From NCBI RefSeq assembly GCF_937958975.1, contig NZ_CALGRE010000059.1, positions 1-33,125 of the forward strand: a stretch of DNA of 33,125 bases. The letters run 5' to 3'. Shown one piece after another: positions 1-9,382 of this stretch (position 1 is the first letter of the stretch; every line of letters starts with the position of its first letter). The notes beneath the pieces were generated by a model, which saw nothing but the letters and a program-made list of their open reading frames with translations, made no database searches and was not told the DNA's origin. The DNA is from an uncultured Eubacterium sp. GTDB lineage: Bacteria; Bacillota; Clostridia; Lachnospirales; Lachnospiraceae. Both the position numbers and the translations under genes were made by a program.

Positions 1-41
1 CGAGATCTACACTCTTTCCCTACACGACGCTCTTCCGATCT
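1..41. other. Illumina P5/TruSeq adapter remnant (not genomic)
   Basis: The first 41 bases match the 3' part of the Illumina P5/TruSeq universal adapter: they start CGAGATCTACAC and end ACGCTCTTCCGATCT. Genomic sequence starts at base 42, where the minus-strand reading frame of the lipoprotein gene is entered directly. This is library contamination retained at a contig end, so no biology should be read into it, and the neighbouring gene is cut by assembly rather than by mutation. Confidence 0.97.
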
Positions 42-1811
42 AACCGCATCACCCTGACCATTAATTACATGAGTAATCTGACCATGTCCATTTAATTTTA
101 CTGTCACCACATTGTGAAGTGCTATGCCTTTCTTGTCCGGTATTTCTGCACCACTGAATATTTCTATATCAGCATCCCTGTTATAACAGTAAATACCTAT
201 GCCGTATCCCTCAAAATTCTCTGCTTTGTCCCCTATCTTTAAGGATGCATATCCTTTTACTTTACCGTTGTGGCTCATATATTTATTCTGTTTTGGTGCA
301 TCATATGGCATCTCACTCTGATAGAAATATAACTTTCCTCCATTTCCATTCCAGATTGTCTGATATTCCTGAAAATGCTCTACGAACAGACCATACATTG
401 TCACATTATCTCCATTAACAACAATACCGTTTGGAGCTGTGTTCACATCCCAGCCCACATTAGTGCTATGGTCTGCTCTCCATACCCAGAAATTATCTCC
501 AATCACGTCATTGCTATGAATCGTCACACAGTTGCCTACTTTTCCTGCATACTTACCGCCGCCGACTCTAAAATATACATCGCTAAAGCATATCGGATTA
601 TCTTCATGAGAAACATTTGTCTTTTTATCTCCCACACTCAGAAGTGTCTCTGACTTCTTTTCTCCCGCATCTAAAAGGATTCCACTCACCTTGATTCCGG
701 ATACATCTGATGTCTCCATACATGCGTTTCCATTTACAGCCTCTAGTGTCGCCAATCCCATTCCATAAATAATCGTGTTTTCTCTTGTCACTTTCAAAGA
801 CTTATCTAATTTATAAATTCCCGGGGTGAGAAGAATATTTTTTCCATCCTTTAATGCCTGATTTATCGTATCCGCATTATCCTTTTCCGCTTGGGCAACA
901 TAAAATGTATTTAAACTATAAAAGGTTCCATTGACTCCATTCTCCCACGAAGTTCCATCACAATTAGTTCTCTGTGCCGGAACCATCACGCCAAATCCAT
1001 TATTCTCGTCATAACATACATATGGCTTTTCCTGAATCTTTGGTGTTTTTTCCACTCTGGTATATGGAACATAAGGCCACATTCCTTTTGGAATTATAGA
1101 GGTTCTCACACCGGTAAACACCATATTCCACACGCCGCCTTCCCAGTATCCCCACTCATTATTTCTGCACAGATACTGTTGTTGGGAACCGGAAGATACG
1201 AGCCCATCAAACTTGCAGTCAGCCATAAATCCACCGCTGGACCAGCCTTCTCCATCACTTAAAACAATTCCGTCTTTTGAGTATACTCTTCTGAGTGACA
1301 CTGCCTGCGAGTTTGCCCACATACAATATTCATTGATGCTAAAATTCTCTGCACCTCTCCAGAAATTACATGTAGCATTATGTGCCATCCATTCTGCATC
1401 TACCCACAGTTTATTAATATTTGTCTCTGTAGGCATAATTCCAAGTCCTAAAACCTGTGTATAATATCCCACCTTTACTTCTAAAGAAGTATCATAAGTC
1501 CCTGGCATAAACAATAAAGCATATCTCTCATCTCCAAACTGGTTCTGCTCCTGTTTTTCAAATACTTCATCTGCCTTATTTTGAATATCGTCAATATTAT
1601 CCTCCGGTGAAAATACAAATACATTCTTTCCAAATATCGAAGAATCTTTTACAATCTCACCATTACTTTCATATTGAATATTATTTTTTATTTCTGTTGT
1701 CATTTCTTCTGTCGTTGTCTCCACATTTTTCTCTGTACCGGAATTTTTATTACAGCCGATTGCAAAAACTGCCATAACGAAAATCATTGTAACCACTAAA
1801 TATTTTTTCAT
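42..1811 (-). CDS. Beta-helix (pectate-lyase-3/GH55-like) lipoprotein, C-terminus cut by contig end
   Basis: An open minus-strand frame of 590 codons runs from an ATG at 1809-1811 to the adapter junction without a stop. The start has AGGAG five bases upstream. The N-terminus is a lipoprotein signal: MKKYLVV, a hydrophobic core, and lipobox FAIGC with Cys20. A Thr/Glu-rich linker follows (residues 25-40), then two right-handed beta-helix-like parts, each opening with the block typical of Pectate_lyase_3 proteins (for example NADTINQALKDGKNILLTPG in the second). The end seen, NGHGQITHVINGQGDAV, resembles the closing segment of proteins loosely annotated as coagulation factor 5/8 or GH55-like, so only a short tail is probably missing. 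It is probably membrane-anchored on the outer face and acts on or binds a glycan; the substrate is unknown. It starts 25 bases after the stop of the upstream beta-helix gene and is probably co-transcribed with it. Confidence 0.8.
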
Positions 1812-1835
1812 ATAAACTCCTATCTCAAAAAACAA

Positions 1836-4763
1836 TTATTCTTCTTTTACAATGTACACCCCATGTCTTCCGGTGACAAATAGCGTTTTTCTTTTTTCTC
1901 CACCGAAATCAAATGTGGTAGGTCTCTCATCCAACTTAATAACATCTACTAACTTTTTATTTTCATAAACTTTTATGTTGTCATCTCCGACATAAATTTT
2001 ATCATTGAACTTTCTCACTTTATAATCCCCCTCCTCTATAATAGGAACAGGATTTGTCAAAAGTCCTTCTTTTGTAATATCGCACTGCCAAACTCTCTTA
2101 TATAATTCATCAATAGAATATAATTTCCTTCCCGGTCTTGAACGGGACAGATTATTTGCCCGTATCAAATCATAGTGACATGGGATAATGGTTGTTCCAT
2201 CTAATGCAAGAAATGCCTTTCCCGGATTGTACTGCACAACTTCATCAAAATCTGTGCTGTCGCGCCAACGGTTTCCCGGATATAATACTCTATTGGGTTC
2301 TAAATCACCAATGTTGATTTTGTGCAGCTTAACAATTTCTTTCTTATCGTTAACTGAAAATGCAACAATCTGTGCCTGAGAATTGTACCAAAATCCGTAT
2401 GATGTGCCATAAGAATCCGGCGGTAACCGGTTGATGTTCGGTCTGCCGTTTAATGTGGCATCTTTCGGAATCGCATACTCTCCTATTACTACGATATTAT
2501 CTCTTGTATCAAACCCTATTGAATTTATTTTATACGGAGATTCAAAATACATAGACATCTCCAGAGTCTTTCCGTCTATTCTATATATTTTCTTGTCCAT
2601 GCTGTCTAGAAAATAGAAATTTCCTCTTCCATCACAGCATCCGCCGTCAGCAAATCGAAAGCCATTATATAAAAGTTCACTGTTGTACTTATTTTTGCTA
2701 TCCAATGCAAACTCCACAACCGCCTTTTGATTTTTTACTTTTCTTGCTTCTTCTCTCCCTGTCACTGCAATGATTGCCGCCTGCCACGGTCTGACTTCCA
2801 CACCGGTATTTACATCCAGAAGGAAATTGTCAATGGTATATTTCATCTGAGAATAATTATGTACGTTTAAAAATTTTATATTTTTACAATTCCATGTTTT
2901 TACACAATATGGAAACGGTTTCTGCACAAAAACAGTTCGAAAGCAGTATGTGGATGCAAATGTAATATTTTTACAATTGTGTAATTCAATTGGGATGGCA
3001 AACTCTCCCTCCGCTTTCTCTTCTTCACTCTGAAATCCGTATATTGTAATATTTTCCGCCTGAATCATTCTCAGCTCGCACCGGACATGATGCTCAAGAG
3101 ATAAACAATATATTTTGGATGGCGTTTTTGTATTTTGAATCTGAACACCTGCGCTTGCATATGGACTGGCAGACCAGATATCCTTAAATATGCCACCCCC
3201 TCCATCACATATCATCAAACTTGGATATTGATAATCCCATATTCGTTCTAATTTTGCGTCTCGTGTTCTCCCCGCATCATAGGGCATCTCAAATTCTCCG
3301 GTGCCTTTTATAAGGTTTCCGTGCCCACCAAAGAACTTCACATCATTGATGTAAGCATTATTTTTTGCTCTCCATCTGACTCCACAGGCTCTCGGATTTC
3401 TTCCTCCGGTATTAATTCCGAGTCCAAACAGAATATTTTTTCCATTAGAACTGTCAATAAAAGGAGTCACTTTTCCAAAGCCTGTGAATTTTTCTGAGTT
3501 TTCTTTTAATATTAACTGTGTTGAAACGGGATTCATACCAATTAATGCAGTATTCTCTTTCAACTGAATCTGCCCCGAAAAAACATACTCTCCCTGCGGA
3601 AAATATATCGTCTCATATTGCTCTATCGCCTGCCTTAATGCCTCTGTATCATCGCTTTTTCCATCACCTTTAAGCCCTGCTTCCTTCGCATTCTTCCATG
3701 ACTCCATAGATGGCAGCTTTGGCAAATCTGTCTTCAAAACAGAATAATCAATTTCCTTACTATAACGATATATCTCATCATGAAACTGTTTATCCGGCGC
3801 CGCATCACTTGCAACGATTCCATGAACATACTTTTTCAAAAAACACTGATAGTCTTCATTTACAATTTTCCTTCCGGTATCTTTATATTGCACAATATTT
3901 TCTACCGATTTCAACTGACAGTTTCTTATATTAATCTGTGTCAGAGTATTGTTTTCCTGCGCAATGTGAAGAAAGCAGTTCATATCATCAAAAATACTGT
4001 CTTCTATAACTAATTTCTCAAAATACCCCTCTTCCACATCAATAAATTTTGACGTGTTAACACTGTGGGTTCTGATAATATTTAATCCTGCCTCTCTCGT
4101 CTTAATCGCAGCAACTGCCTGTCCATAAAATCTGGTATCTACCATAACAAAAGGCCATCCCGGAGAACATTTTGTCGTAATAATTCCATACCTGCCACCA
4201 TTAATATACACATCTTCCATTTCATTTCCTACATCATAAATTCCAGCCATTCCTGATGCTACATGGATATCGATATGGTTGATAAAACAATGCTGTGCAT
4301 AATGTGTACGAAAGGCAACAGCATATGGATTTCCTTTTCCTAAGCTGACATTAATATTAGATATTGCACTATAAAATGTACCCGGATTTGCATCTTGGAT
4401 TTTTGTCTCATCCTCCTGCATCATATTCACAAACCAGAAAAGATATTGAAAGCCACCTTTCTGTTCCGGATGTTCTATATCAAATCCCTCTGCATTATCC
4501 TTTAAGATAAATTCAGGTCTGTTTTTCCCATACCCAATCATCCTAACCGCCTTTGGCATATAAATGGTTCTGCTCAACAAGTATTTTCCTTCAGGTACGA
4601 AAAGAACACCATATCCGTCCTGTTTGACAACAGAATAGATGGCTCTCTGCAACTCCTCACTGACATCTCTAGTGCCGTCACTGCTGATGTCAAAAAACTC
4701 TTCCGTAAAATAGACCGCATTTTCATCAGTCATCTTTTCTTTATAAAATGATACTCCGTTCAT
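1836..4763 (-). CDS. Large two-domain beta-helix (GH55-like) protein with C-terminal propeller-like domain
   Basis: This 975-residue protein has two Pectate_lyase_3-type openings: around residues 25-60 (DISSDGTRDVSEELQRAI, then LFVPEGKYLL) and around 363-400 (GLKGDGKSDDTEALRQAI, then IYFPQGEYVF). Each should start a right-handed beta-helix, the paired arrangement of GH55 exo-beta-1,3-glucanases. Residues about 700-975 look like an NHL/SMP-30 propeller (FADGGCCDGRGNFYFLDS; later FVTGRHGVYIVKEE). No signal peptide or membrane segment is visible although both neighbours are exported, so it is cytoplasmic or leaves by an unseen route. The start has AAAGGGG seven bases upstream of the ATG; an internal Met11 lacks a site. 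Beta-glucanase activity is inferred from fold only; catalytic residues cannot be assigned by eye. Confidence 0.75.
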   Translation of the reverse strand: MNGVSFYKEKMTDENAVYFTEEFFDISSDGTRDVSEELQRAIYSVVKQDGYGVLFVPEGKYLLSRTIYMPKAVRMIGYGKNRPEFILKDNAEGFDIEHPEQKGGFQYLFWFVNMMQEDETKIQDANPGTFYSAISNINVSLGKGNPYAVAFRTHYAQHCFINHIDIHVASGMAGIYDVGNEMEDVYINGGRYGIITTKCSPGWPFVMVDTRFYGQAVAAIKTREAGLNIIRTHSVNTSKFIDVEEGYFEKLVIEDSIFDDMNCFLHIAQENNTLTQINIRNCQLKSVENIVQYKDTGRKIVNEDYQCFLKKYVHGIVASDAAPDKQFHDEIYRYSKEIDYSVLKTDLPKLPSMESWKNAKEAGLKGDGKSDDTEALRQAIEQYETIYFPQGEYVFSGQIQLKENTALIGMNPVSTQLILKENSEKFTGFGKVTPFIDSSNGKNILFGLGINTGGRNPRACGVRWRAKNNAYINDVKFFGGHGNLIKGTGEFEMPYDAGRTRDAKLERIWDYQYPSLMICDGGGGIFKDIWSASPYASAGVQIQNTKTPSKIYCLSLEHHVRCELRMIQAENITIYGFQSEEEKAEGEFAIPIELHNCKNITFASTYCFRTVFVQKPFPYCVKTWNCKNIKFLNVHNYSQMKYTIDNFLLDVNTGVEVRPWQAAIIAVTGREEARKVKNQKAVVEFALDSKNKYNSELLYNGFRFADGGCCDGRGNFYFLDSMDKKIYRIDGKTLEMSMYFESPYKINSIGFDTRDNIVVIGEYAIPKDATLNGRPNINRLPPDSYGTSYGFWYNSQAQIVAFSVNDKKEIVKLHKINIGDLEPNRVLYPGNRWRDSTDFDEVVQYNPGKAFLALDGTTIIPCHYDLIRANNLSRSRPGRKLYSIDELYKRVWQCDITKEGLLTNPVPIIEEGDYKVRKFNDKIYVGDDNIKVYENKKLVDVIKLDERPTTFDFGGEKRKTLFVTGRHGVYIVKEE

Positions 4764-4839
4764 GCATATACCCCTTTATATATGTTATGAATCGATTTTA
4801 TCAAATGAACAATCGATACGCAATTTAAAACTATTTCAA

Positions 4840-7482
4840 TTATTTATTACTCAGTGAATTATAGTATCTCTGTGCTTTCGTAATCCACCAATAGTCATCT
4901 CCCGGCGGAGTTCCCACTGCATCTGTACTGGAACCTACACCCGCTCCAAACAAAATACAGGTGACTCCGGCATCCTCAGTCTCCTTCATATGAGATTCAT
5001 ATGTAATCGTATCTCCGTTAACCGAAACCTTACTGTCATTCCACAAATTCGTAGAAAAATAGCGCATTCTCTCAGGTGTTCCCGGAGTAAATGTATCGCC
5101 AAAGAAATATGTAGGTGCTGAGTCCTCATAATTTTGTTCTTTATTTGTCAAATCCGTAAACAAACCACCTGTATATGGATTCGTTGCCAGTGAATGATTG
5201 AGATGCCCTACCGGTATCTGCCACAATGTCACAGGAAATCCCGTTGTCTCATGTAGACTCTTTGTATAATACAGATAGTTATTCCACAAATCACTGTTCC
5301 ATAACCATTTTGAACCTGCCGGATTTTCCGCAGCACCTGCTTCATGTGCCCCGTCTAAACCATATTTATCTATAGAAATAAAATCTGCACCATACGCTAA
5401 AATACCTGCCTGCATATAATAATTAGCAGTCTCTCTTGCCGCATTTTTAATAAAATCTCTTCCTCTGTCAAATCCCATTGTCTCTGTGGCATGCATTAAA
5501 CCTGCCGACGGCACTCCATTGCTATAACTCCATGTATTAAACTGCCACCCAAAATGTGCGTTTGGATATTTTGTGCTAATAATATAGTTCACAGACTCAA
5601 CAAGTCCTTTTACCGTATTTGGGAAATCCGGATCAACTCCTTTTTTCAAAATTCCCGAAGTATATACTGTTTCCACGCCCACAGCTGCTATCCTGTCCGG
5701 CGTTGTTCCCGAATTTTGCATCATGTATCCAAGAAAATCCGGCTCAAGAATGATTCCTACGTTCTCTCCACAATCATATTTATCGCAAGTTTCAAGGAAA
5801 AATAATAAATCTTTATAATATGCTTCCATATATGTTTTATCATTCACATGCTTCATATCTACATCATAACTTTCTGCATCATCCGGTATATTATAATATA
5901 CAAAATATGGTACGATGCCGAGCTTTAGACTCTCCGTTATAAAAGATTTTACACGTTTTTCCGGCTCGTCCCCACTCCATGACTGCCAGCCGCTTATTGG
6001 TCCTCCATTGATATAAATATATCTCACATCCATTCGTTTGTTTGTATCATCATTTGCAGTGGACTTCCAAAACTTCAAGTCTCCGTCAGAATCTTCTGAA
6101 ACCTGTCCAACCGCCAGATACGAAGGCATCGCAGCAAGGGAACCATTTTTCTCTCTTACCCTGACACCAAAATATCTGACTTCACCTGTTTTATTTTCTA
6201 TTAATTTAATTCCACTTCTTCCTCCACAAGATGCCTCTAGTTTTAGCTTGTTTCCATCAACAATACTTGCTTTTACTGAAGATTTATTACTGGAAATAAC
6301 AGAAAACTCAGGATTTTCCGTCTCACTGTAATCAATTTCAAATATATCTGTTCCCTGAGACATAATATATTGGTTGGCTAACTCATCATCATCTATTTTT
6401 TCCAAAATAAGCTTTGACGTGTTTTTGCTGCCTACATTTAAATTTATTTCATCACTGCTTGTCTTTCCAAATTTGTTATATATATCAACATAGTAATAAT
6501 ATGTTCCGGGAATCGTCTTTCCTGTAATATGAATAGAAAATGTCTGAGCATTTGGTGTATCATCGTTCAATGCTCCCTGTGCAGCTGCCTTATATGTACC
6601 AAGCTTCCCCTTTTTCTCATATAACACATAATATGTCGCATTATTTCCATACCACATATTGGATGTTATCGTGTAATCACCATCCGTATCCCATTGGTCA
6701 TGACTGAGTGTAGGCTTTACCGGTACTCCACCTGCCTTATCTGAATCCGGAACCTGAACGACAAACTCTGTAGTAACCTCTTCCTTTTTTGTGGTAATTT
6801 CCTCTTTCTCAGTTACCTCTTCTGTGCTGACTTCCTCTGCTGCGGTTGTTTGGTCCGGTTTCACAATAATTTGTCCCCAATTATAATCCACCGGTTTGTA
6901 AGTAGGATTTACCTTACTTAAAATCTCATTAAATAAATAGTCATGCCCGGAAGCATTGTTCATTTTTGTTTCCTGATACAGCGTGTCTGCTATCTTATAT
7001 ATAGATGTATCAATAATCCGGCTATACATACAACTTCCATCTGCCAATTTTATGTATGCTCTCACCTTTATCGGGTTTGTATAAAAATCTGTTCTCTTAA
7101 TCAGCTGCATCGTCATCACATAGCTTTCAGCTGTCTTACAATCAGAAAAAAGCTTACTGCTTTTTCCAAACTCTGTAGCGCTATAATTTTTTACATACTT
7201 ACTGTTGCTTGTGACAGTCATATCACTGTCCCTTACATTTGAAGTAATTCCATATATCAATCCTTTTTCTACGACAGTTTCTCCCGGATTATTTACAGAA
7301 TATACTGTTCTAAAGCCTTCCACCGTCACACTCATTTGGAAACCGTTAATTTCCACAAATGTTTCACTTTCACTATTCTCTGCAAATATAACATTCGATG
7401 TTCCAATAATTACAGATAACATAACTAACGCAATCACTACCACCCGAACTATGCTGTTTTTCGCGTTCATAACCTTATTCAT
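4840..7482 (-). CDS. Secreted TIM-barrel glycoside-hydrolase-like protein with GH6-like motifs
   Basis: This 880-residue protein has a signal peptide (residues 1-34, hydrophobic core RVVVIALVMLSVIIG, likely cut after IFA), an N-terminal beta domain (about 38-175), a Thr/Glu linker (about 211-240), Ig-like beta segments (about 255-350 and 355-445), and a barrel-like catalytic region (about 485-880). Two segments resemble GH6 cellulases: PYFVYYNIPDD (525-535) recalls their YDLPDRDC strand, and GIILEPDFLGYMMQN (577-591) recalls VIEPDSLANLVTN, which holds the catalytic acid; Asp582 would be its counterpart. Later Trp-rich motifs (FGWQFNTWSY; VTLWQIPVGH) suit a sugar-binding cleft. GGGAGGG precedes the ATG. 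It heads the three-gene cluster. Remote GH6 kinship is my inference; it could instead belong to an unclassified barrel family. Secretion is well supported. Confidence 0.75.
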   Translation of the reverse strand: MNKVMNAKNSIVRVVVIALVMLSVIIGTSNVIFAENSESETFVEINGFQMSVTVEGFRTVYSVNNPGETVVEKGLIYGITSNVRDSDMTVTSNSKYVKNYSATEFGKSSKLFSDCKTAESYVMTMQLIKRTDFYTNPIKVRAYIKLADGSCMYSRIIDTSIYKIADTLYQETKMNNASGHDYLFNEILSKVNPTYKPVDYNWGQIIVKPDQTTAAEEVSTEEVTEKEEITTKKEEVTTEFVVQVPDSDKAGGVPVKPTLSHDQWDTDGDYTITSNMWYGNNATYYVLYEKKGKLGTYKAAAQGALNDDTPNAQTFSIHITGKTIPGTYYYYVDIYNKFGKTSSDEINLNVGSKNTSKLILEKIDDDELANQYIMSQGTDIFEIDYSETENPEFSVISSNKSSVKASIVDGNKLKLEASCGGRSGIKLIENKTGEVRYFGVRVREKNGSLAAMPSYLAVGQVSEDSDGDLKFWKSTANDDTNKRMDVRYIYINGGPISGWQSWSGDEPEKRVKSFITESLKLGIVPYFVYYNIPDDAESYDVDMKHVNDKTYMEAYYKDLLFFLETCDKYDCGENVGIILEPDFLGYMMQNSGTTPDRIAAVGVETVYTSGILKKGVDPDFPNTVKGLVESVNYIISTKYPNAHFGWQFNTWSYSNGVPSAGLMHATETMGFDRGRDFIKNAARETANYYMQAGILAYGADFISIDKYGLDGAHEAGAAENPAGSKWLWNSDLWNNYLYYTKSLHETTGFPVTLWQIPVGHLNHSLATNPYTGGLFTDLTNKEQNYEDSAPTYFFGDTFTPGTPERMRYFSTNLWNDSKVSVNGDTITYESHMKETEDAGVTCILFGAGVGSSTDAVGTPPGDDYWWITKAQRYYNSLSNK

Positions 7483-7535
7483 TTTACAATCCCTCCCAAA
7501 AATTTTCCGCCAAGCCGATTTTATGCGGATATTAC

Positions 7536-7871
7536 TTATCTCTCATGCACAGGTACTACTGCAAATATTATTAAGTCCTCCGTACCGTTATTTTTCATTC
7601 CATGAGTATGCCCTTTCGGACAATAATGGCACATACCGGGTTTCAAAATTTCGGTCTCCCCATCTATTGTTACTGTTGCCTCCCCCGAAACACAGTAAAC
7701 CTCCTCACTATTTTTCTCATGCGTGTGAAGACCAATAGATGCCCCCGGCACTAATGTTCCATAAAGAATTTTTACATTCTCATCTACAAACATTTTCGCC
7801 TTTGTGTCTTTTTCTCCTCCATTAAAATGATGAAGCACTGTTTCTTCCATCTCATTAAAATCAAAAATCAT
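7536..7871 (-). CDS. Small single-domain cupin (cupin_2)
   Basis: This 111-residue cupin has both conserved motifs. Motif 1 is GASIGLHTHEKNSEEVYCVSG (residues 43-63: G-x5-H-x-H-x4-E-x6-G) and motif 2 is GMCHYCPKGHTHGMKN (78-93: G-x5-P-x-G-H-x-H-x3-N). The His and Glu residues should bind one divalent metal. Such small cupins act as isomerases, dioxygenase-like enzymes or sugar/ligand sensors, and this one cannot be assigned further. The start is clear (AAGGAGGGTAAAGTA then ATG). It lies 19 bases after relQ and is probably the last gene of the DUF554-relQ-cupin unit; 53 bases with a weak CCGC/GCGG hairpin separate it from the secreted glycosidase gene. Confidence 0.85.
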   Translation of the reverse strand: MIFDFNEMEETVLHHFNGGEKDTKAKMFVDENVKILYGTLVPGASIGLHTHEKNSEEVYCVSGEATVTIDGETEILKPGMCHYCPKGHTHGMKNNGTEDLIIFAVVPVHER

Positions 7872-7890
7872 TACTTTACCCTCCTTCCTT

Positions 7891-8571
7891 TTATCTCTTT
7901 TCTAATCGATTTTTGATATTTTCCATCTTATCATCAAGACTCGCACTTATTTCTGCGCATTCTGTCAAATCTATTGCCAGCTGCTCTAATAATTCCGGAG
8001 CAATATCTTTTTTATATCGTAATTTATGTTCTAAACTTGCCCAAAAATCCATTGCTATCGTTCTAAGCTGTACCTCAACCTTCATAGGTCTTTTTTCATC
8101 CTCTAAAAAAATAGGTACCTCAACAATTAAATGCAGGCTTCTATAACCGCTTTCTTTTGGATTTTCTATATAATCCTTTTTCTCAACCAATATGATGTCA
8201 TCCTGCTGCAATAGACATTTTGCTAATTTATAAATATCCTTTTTAAAAGAACAGATAACTCTTATTCCCGCAATATCTGTTATATTTTCCTCAATTGCAT
8301 CCGTTGTAAAGGGTAACCCCTTCTTTTTCATTTTCCTCATAATACTTTCCGGAGATTTCAATCGGGTCTTTATTGTTTCAATAGGATTTGCATCGTACCT
8401 TAAGGAGAACTGTTCATCCAAAACTTTAAATTTTGTCTCCACCTCCATAATGGCACATTTATAATAGGACATCAGCTTCATATACGGCAGCTGACCCTCC
8501 TTAAACTTTTCAATCACCGGACTCTTTGTTACTTCTCTCATCAAATAGTTTCTTAACTGTTTTATTATCAT
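7891..8571 (-). CDS. relQ: Small alarmone synthetase, RelA/SpoT family (RelQ/YjbM type)
   Basis: This 226-residue, single-domain (p)ppGpp synthetase transfers pyrophosphate from ATP to GDP/GTP. Diagnostic segments are DIAGIRV (99-105), KDYIENPKESGYRSLHL (132-148, G-loop and substrate-binding Tyr), and EVQLRTIAMDFWASLEHKLRYK (from 166). No HD hydrolase, TGS or ACT domain is present, and length and motifs fit the homotetrameric SAS1/RelQ group (B. subtilis YjbM, 211 residues). A RelP/YwaC-type assignment is less likely because of the YIENPKESGYRS and RTIAMDFWASLEH segments. AAGGAG stands before the ATG. It lies 11 bases downstream of the DUF554 gene and is likely co-transcribed with it. Confidence 0.9.
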   Translation of the reverse strand: MIIKQLRNYLMREVTKSPVIEKFKEGQLPYMKLMSYYKCAIMEVETKFKVLDEQFSLRYDANPIETIKTRLKSPESIMRKMKKKGLPFTTDAIEENITDIAGIRVICSFKKDIYKLAKCLLQQDDIILVEKKDYIENPKESGYRSLHLIVEVPIFLEDEKRPMKVEVQLRTIAMDFWASLEHKLRYKKDIAPELLEQLAIDLTECAEISASLDDKMENIKNRLEKR

Positions 8572-8582
8572 ATCATTCTCCT

Positions 8583-9275
8583 TTATTGAAGCATTGCCAA
8601 AATTGCCACTACGACTATCGGGACAAACAACGCAGGGATATAATTTAAGGTTTTTAAATCTTTTATTTTTAGAATAGACATACCGGTACTTGCAATCAGA
8701 AACCCTCCTACAATAGACATTTCTGTAATCATATCTGTTGAAATAACATCACCCGCCAAATATGCCACTAAATAAATAGCTCCCTGCCAACAAAATAATA
8801 TCGGCGCCGCACTCATGATAATCAATCCATATGTAGAAGCGAGAACTACTGATGTTACAAAATCTAATGTAGCATTTGTAATCAGGTATGTGTAGTCACC
8901 CGTAAGCGCCGCATTGATTGGTCCCACAATCGAAAGTGTTCCGATACAAAAAATCAATACTCCGGTAATCACACCTTGAACAGGACTATTTTCTTTTTCC
9001 TTTAGGGAATATCCCACAGACAGCCTGTCCACTCTTCCCTGAAGATTCAATGCTGTTCCAATCAGACCTCCCACTGCCAGACTTACAATAAATAAAACCG
9101 GATAATTGCTCTTTGGCATATTCTGACAAATTGCATTTATTCCTATACCAAATGCTGCAAATCCCATTGCATCAAACAAAACTGTCTGATATTTTTCTTT
9201 CAATCCTTCGTGTATTACACTTCCCACAATACTACCCAAAAGAATCGTACATGTGTTTAAAATTGTTCCTATCAT
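8583..9275 (-). CDS. DUF554 family membrane protein
   Basis: This 230-residue integral membrane protein has about seven hydrophobic segments and matches DUF554 (YqgA/YdfK-like): MIGTILNTCTILLGSIVGS at the start, GINAICQNMPKSNYPVLFIVSLAVGG in mid-protein (written in parts: NYPVLFIVSLAVGG), FCIGTLSIVGPINAALTGD, and SIVGGFLIASTGMSIL. I chose the ATG at 9275 over an upstream ATG at 9350 because GGAG lies nine bases before it, the family starts at this residue, and the longer frame would run into the nrdD terminator. Function is unknown; the fold suggests transport. An extended -10 promoter lies directly upstream. Confidence 0.85.
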   Translation of the reverse strand: MIGTILNTCTILLGSIVGSVIHEGLKEKYQTVLFDAMGFAAFGIGINAICQNMPKSNYPVLFIVSLAVGGLIGTALNLQGRVDRLSVGYSLKEKENSPVQGVITGVLIFCIGTLSIVGPINAALTGDYTYLITNATLDFVTSVVLASTYGLIIMSAAPILFCWQGAIYLVAYLAGDVISTDMITEMSIVGGFLIASTGMSILKIKDLKTLNYIPALFVPIVVVAILAMLQ

Positions 9276-9306
9276 TTCCTTTATCTCCGTACCAAATTTA
9301 TTTTTC

Positions 9307-9315
9307 ATTATAACA
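9307..9315 (-). promoter_or_regulatory. Extended -10 promoter for DUF554-relQ-cupin
   Basis: On the minus strand TGTTATAAT forms an extended -10 element (TGn-TATAAT). The -35 region falls in the T-run of the preceding terminator and shows no TTGACA. The predicted start near 9300 leaves a leader of about 25 bases before the ATG at 9275. This makes the DUF554 unit independent of nrdD. Confidence 0.5.
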
Positions 9316-9324
9316 TTAAATGTA

Positions 9325-9362
9325 ATATAAAAAAAGAAGCTGTTTATCATAACAGCTTCTTT
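9325..9362 (-). terminator. Intrinsic terminator of nrdD
   Basis: A 12-bp inverted repeat, AAAGAAGCTGTT / AACAGCTTCTTT (9333-9344 and 9351-9362), encloses a six-base loop and is followed on the minus strand by a run of T. It lies 20 bases past the nrdD stop. Confidence 0.9.
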
Positions 9363-9382
9363 TTAATCAATTTTTATCCACT

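Noticed and set aside
375..1464. Plus-strand frames of 83-92 codons at the left end
   Set aside because: They lie opposite the continuous 590-codon lipoprotein frame, lack ribosome binding sites and show no family features.
7483..7535. Weak hairpin (CCGC/GCGG) after the cupin gene
   Set aside because: Short stem and no clean T-run; not strong enough to call a terminator.
9276..9350. N-terminal extension of the DUF554 protein
   Set aside because: It overlaps the nrdD terminator and the likely promoter, and family members begin at MIGTILN.
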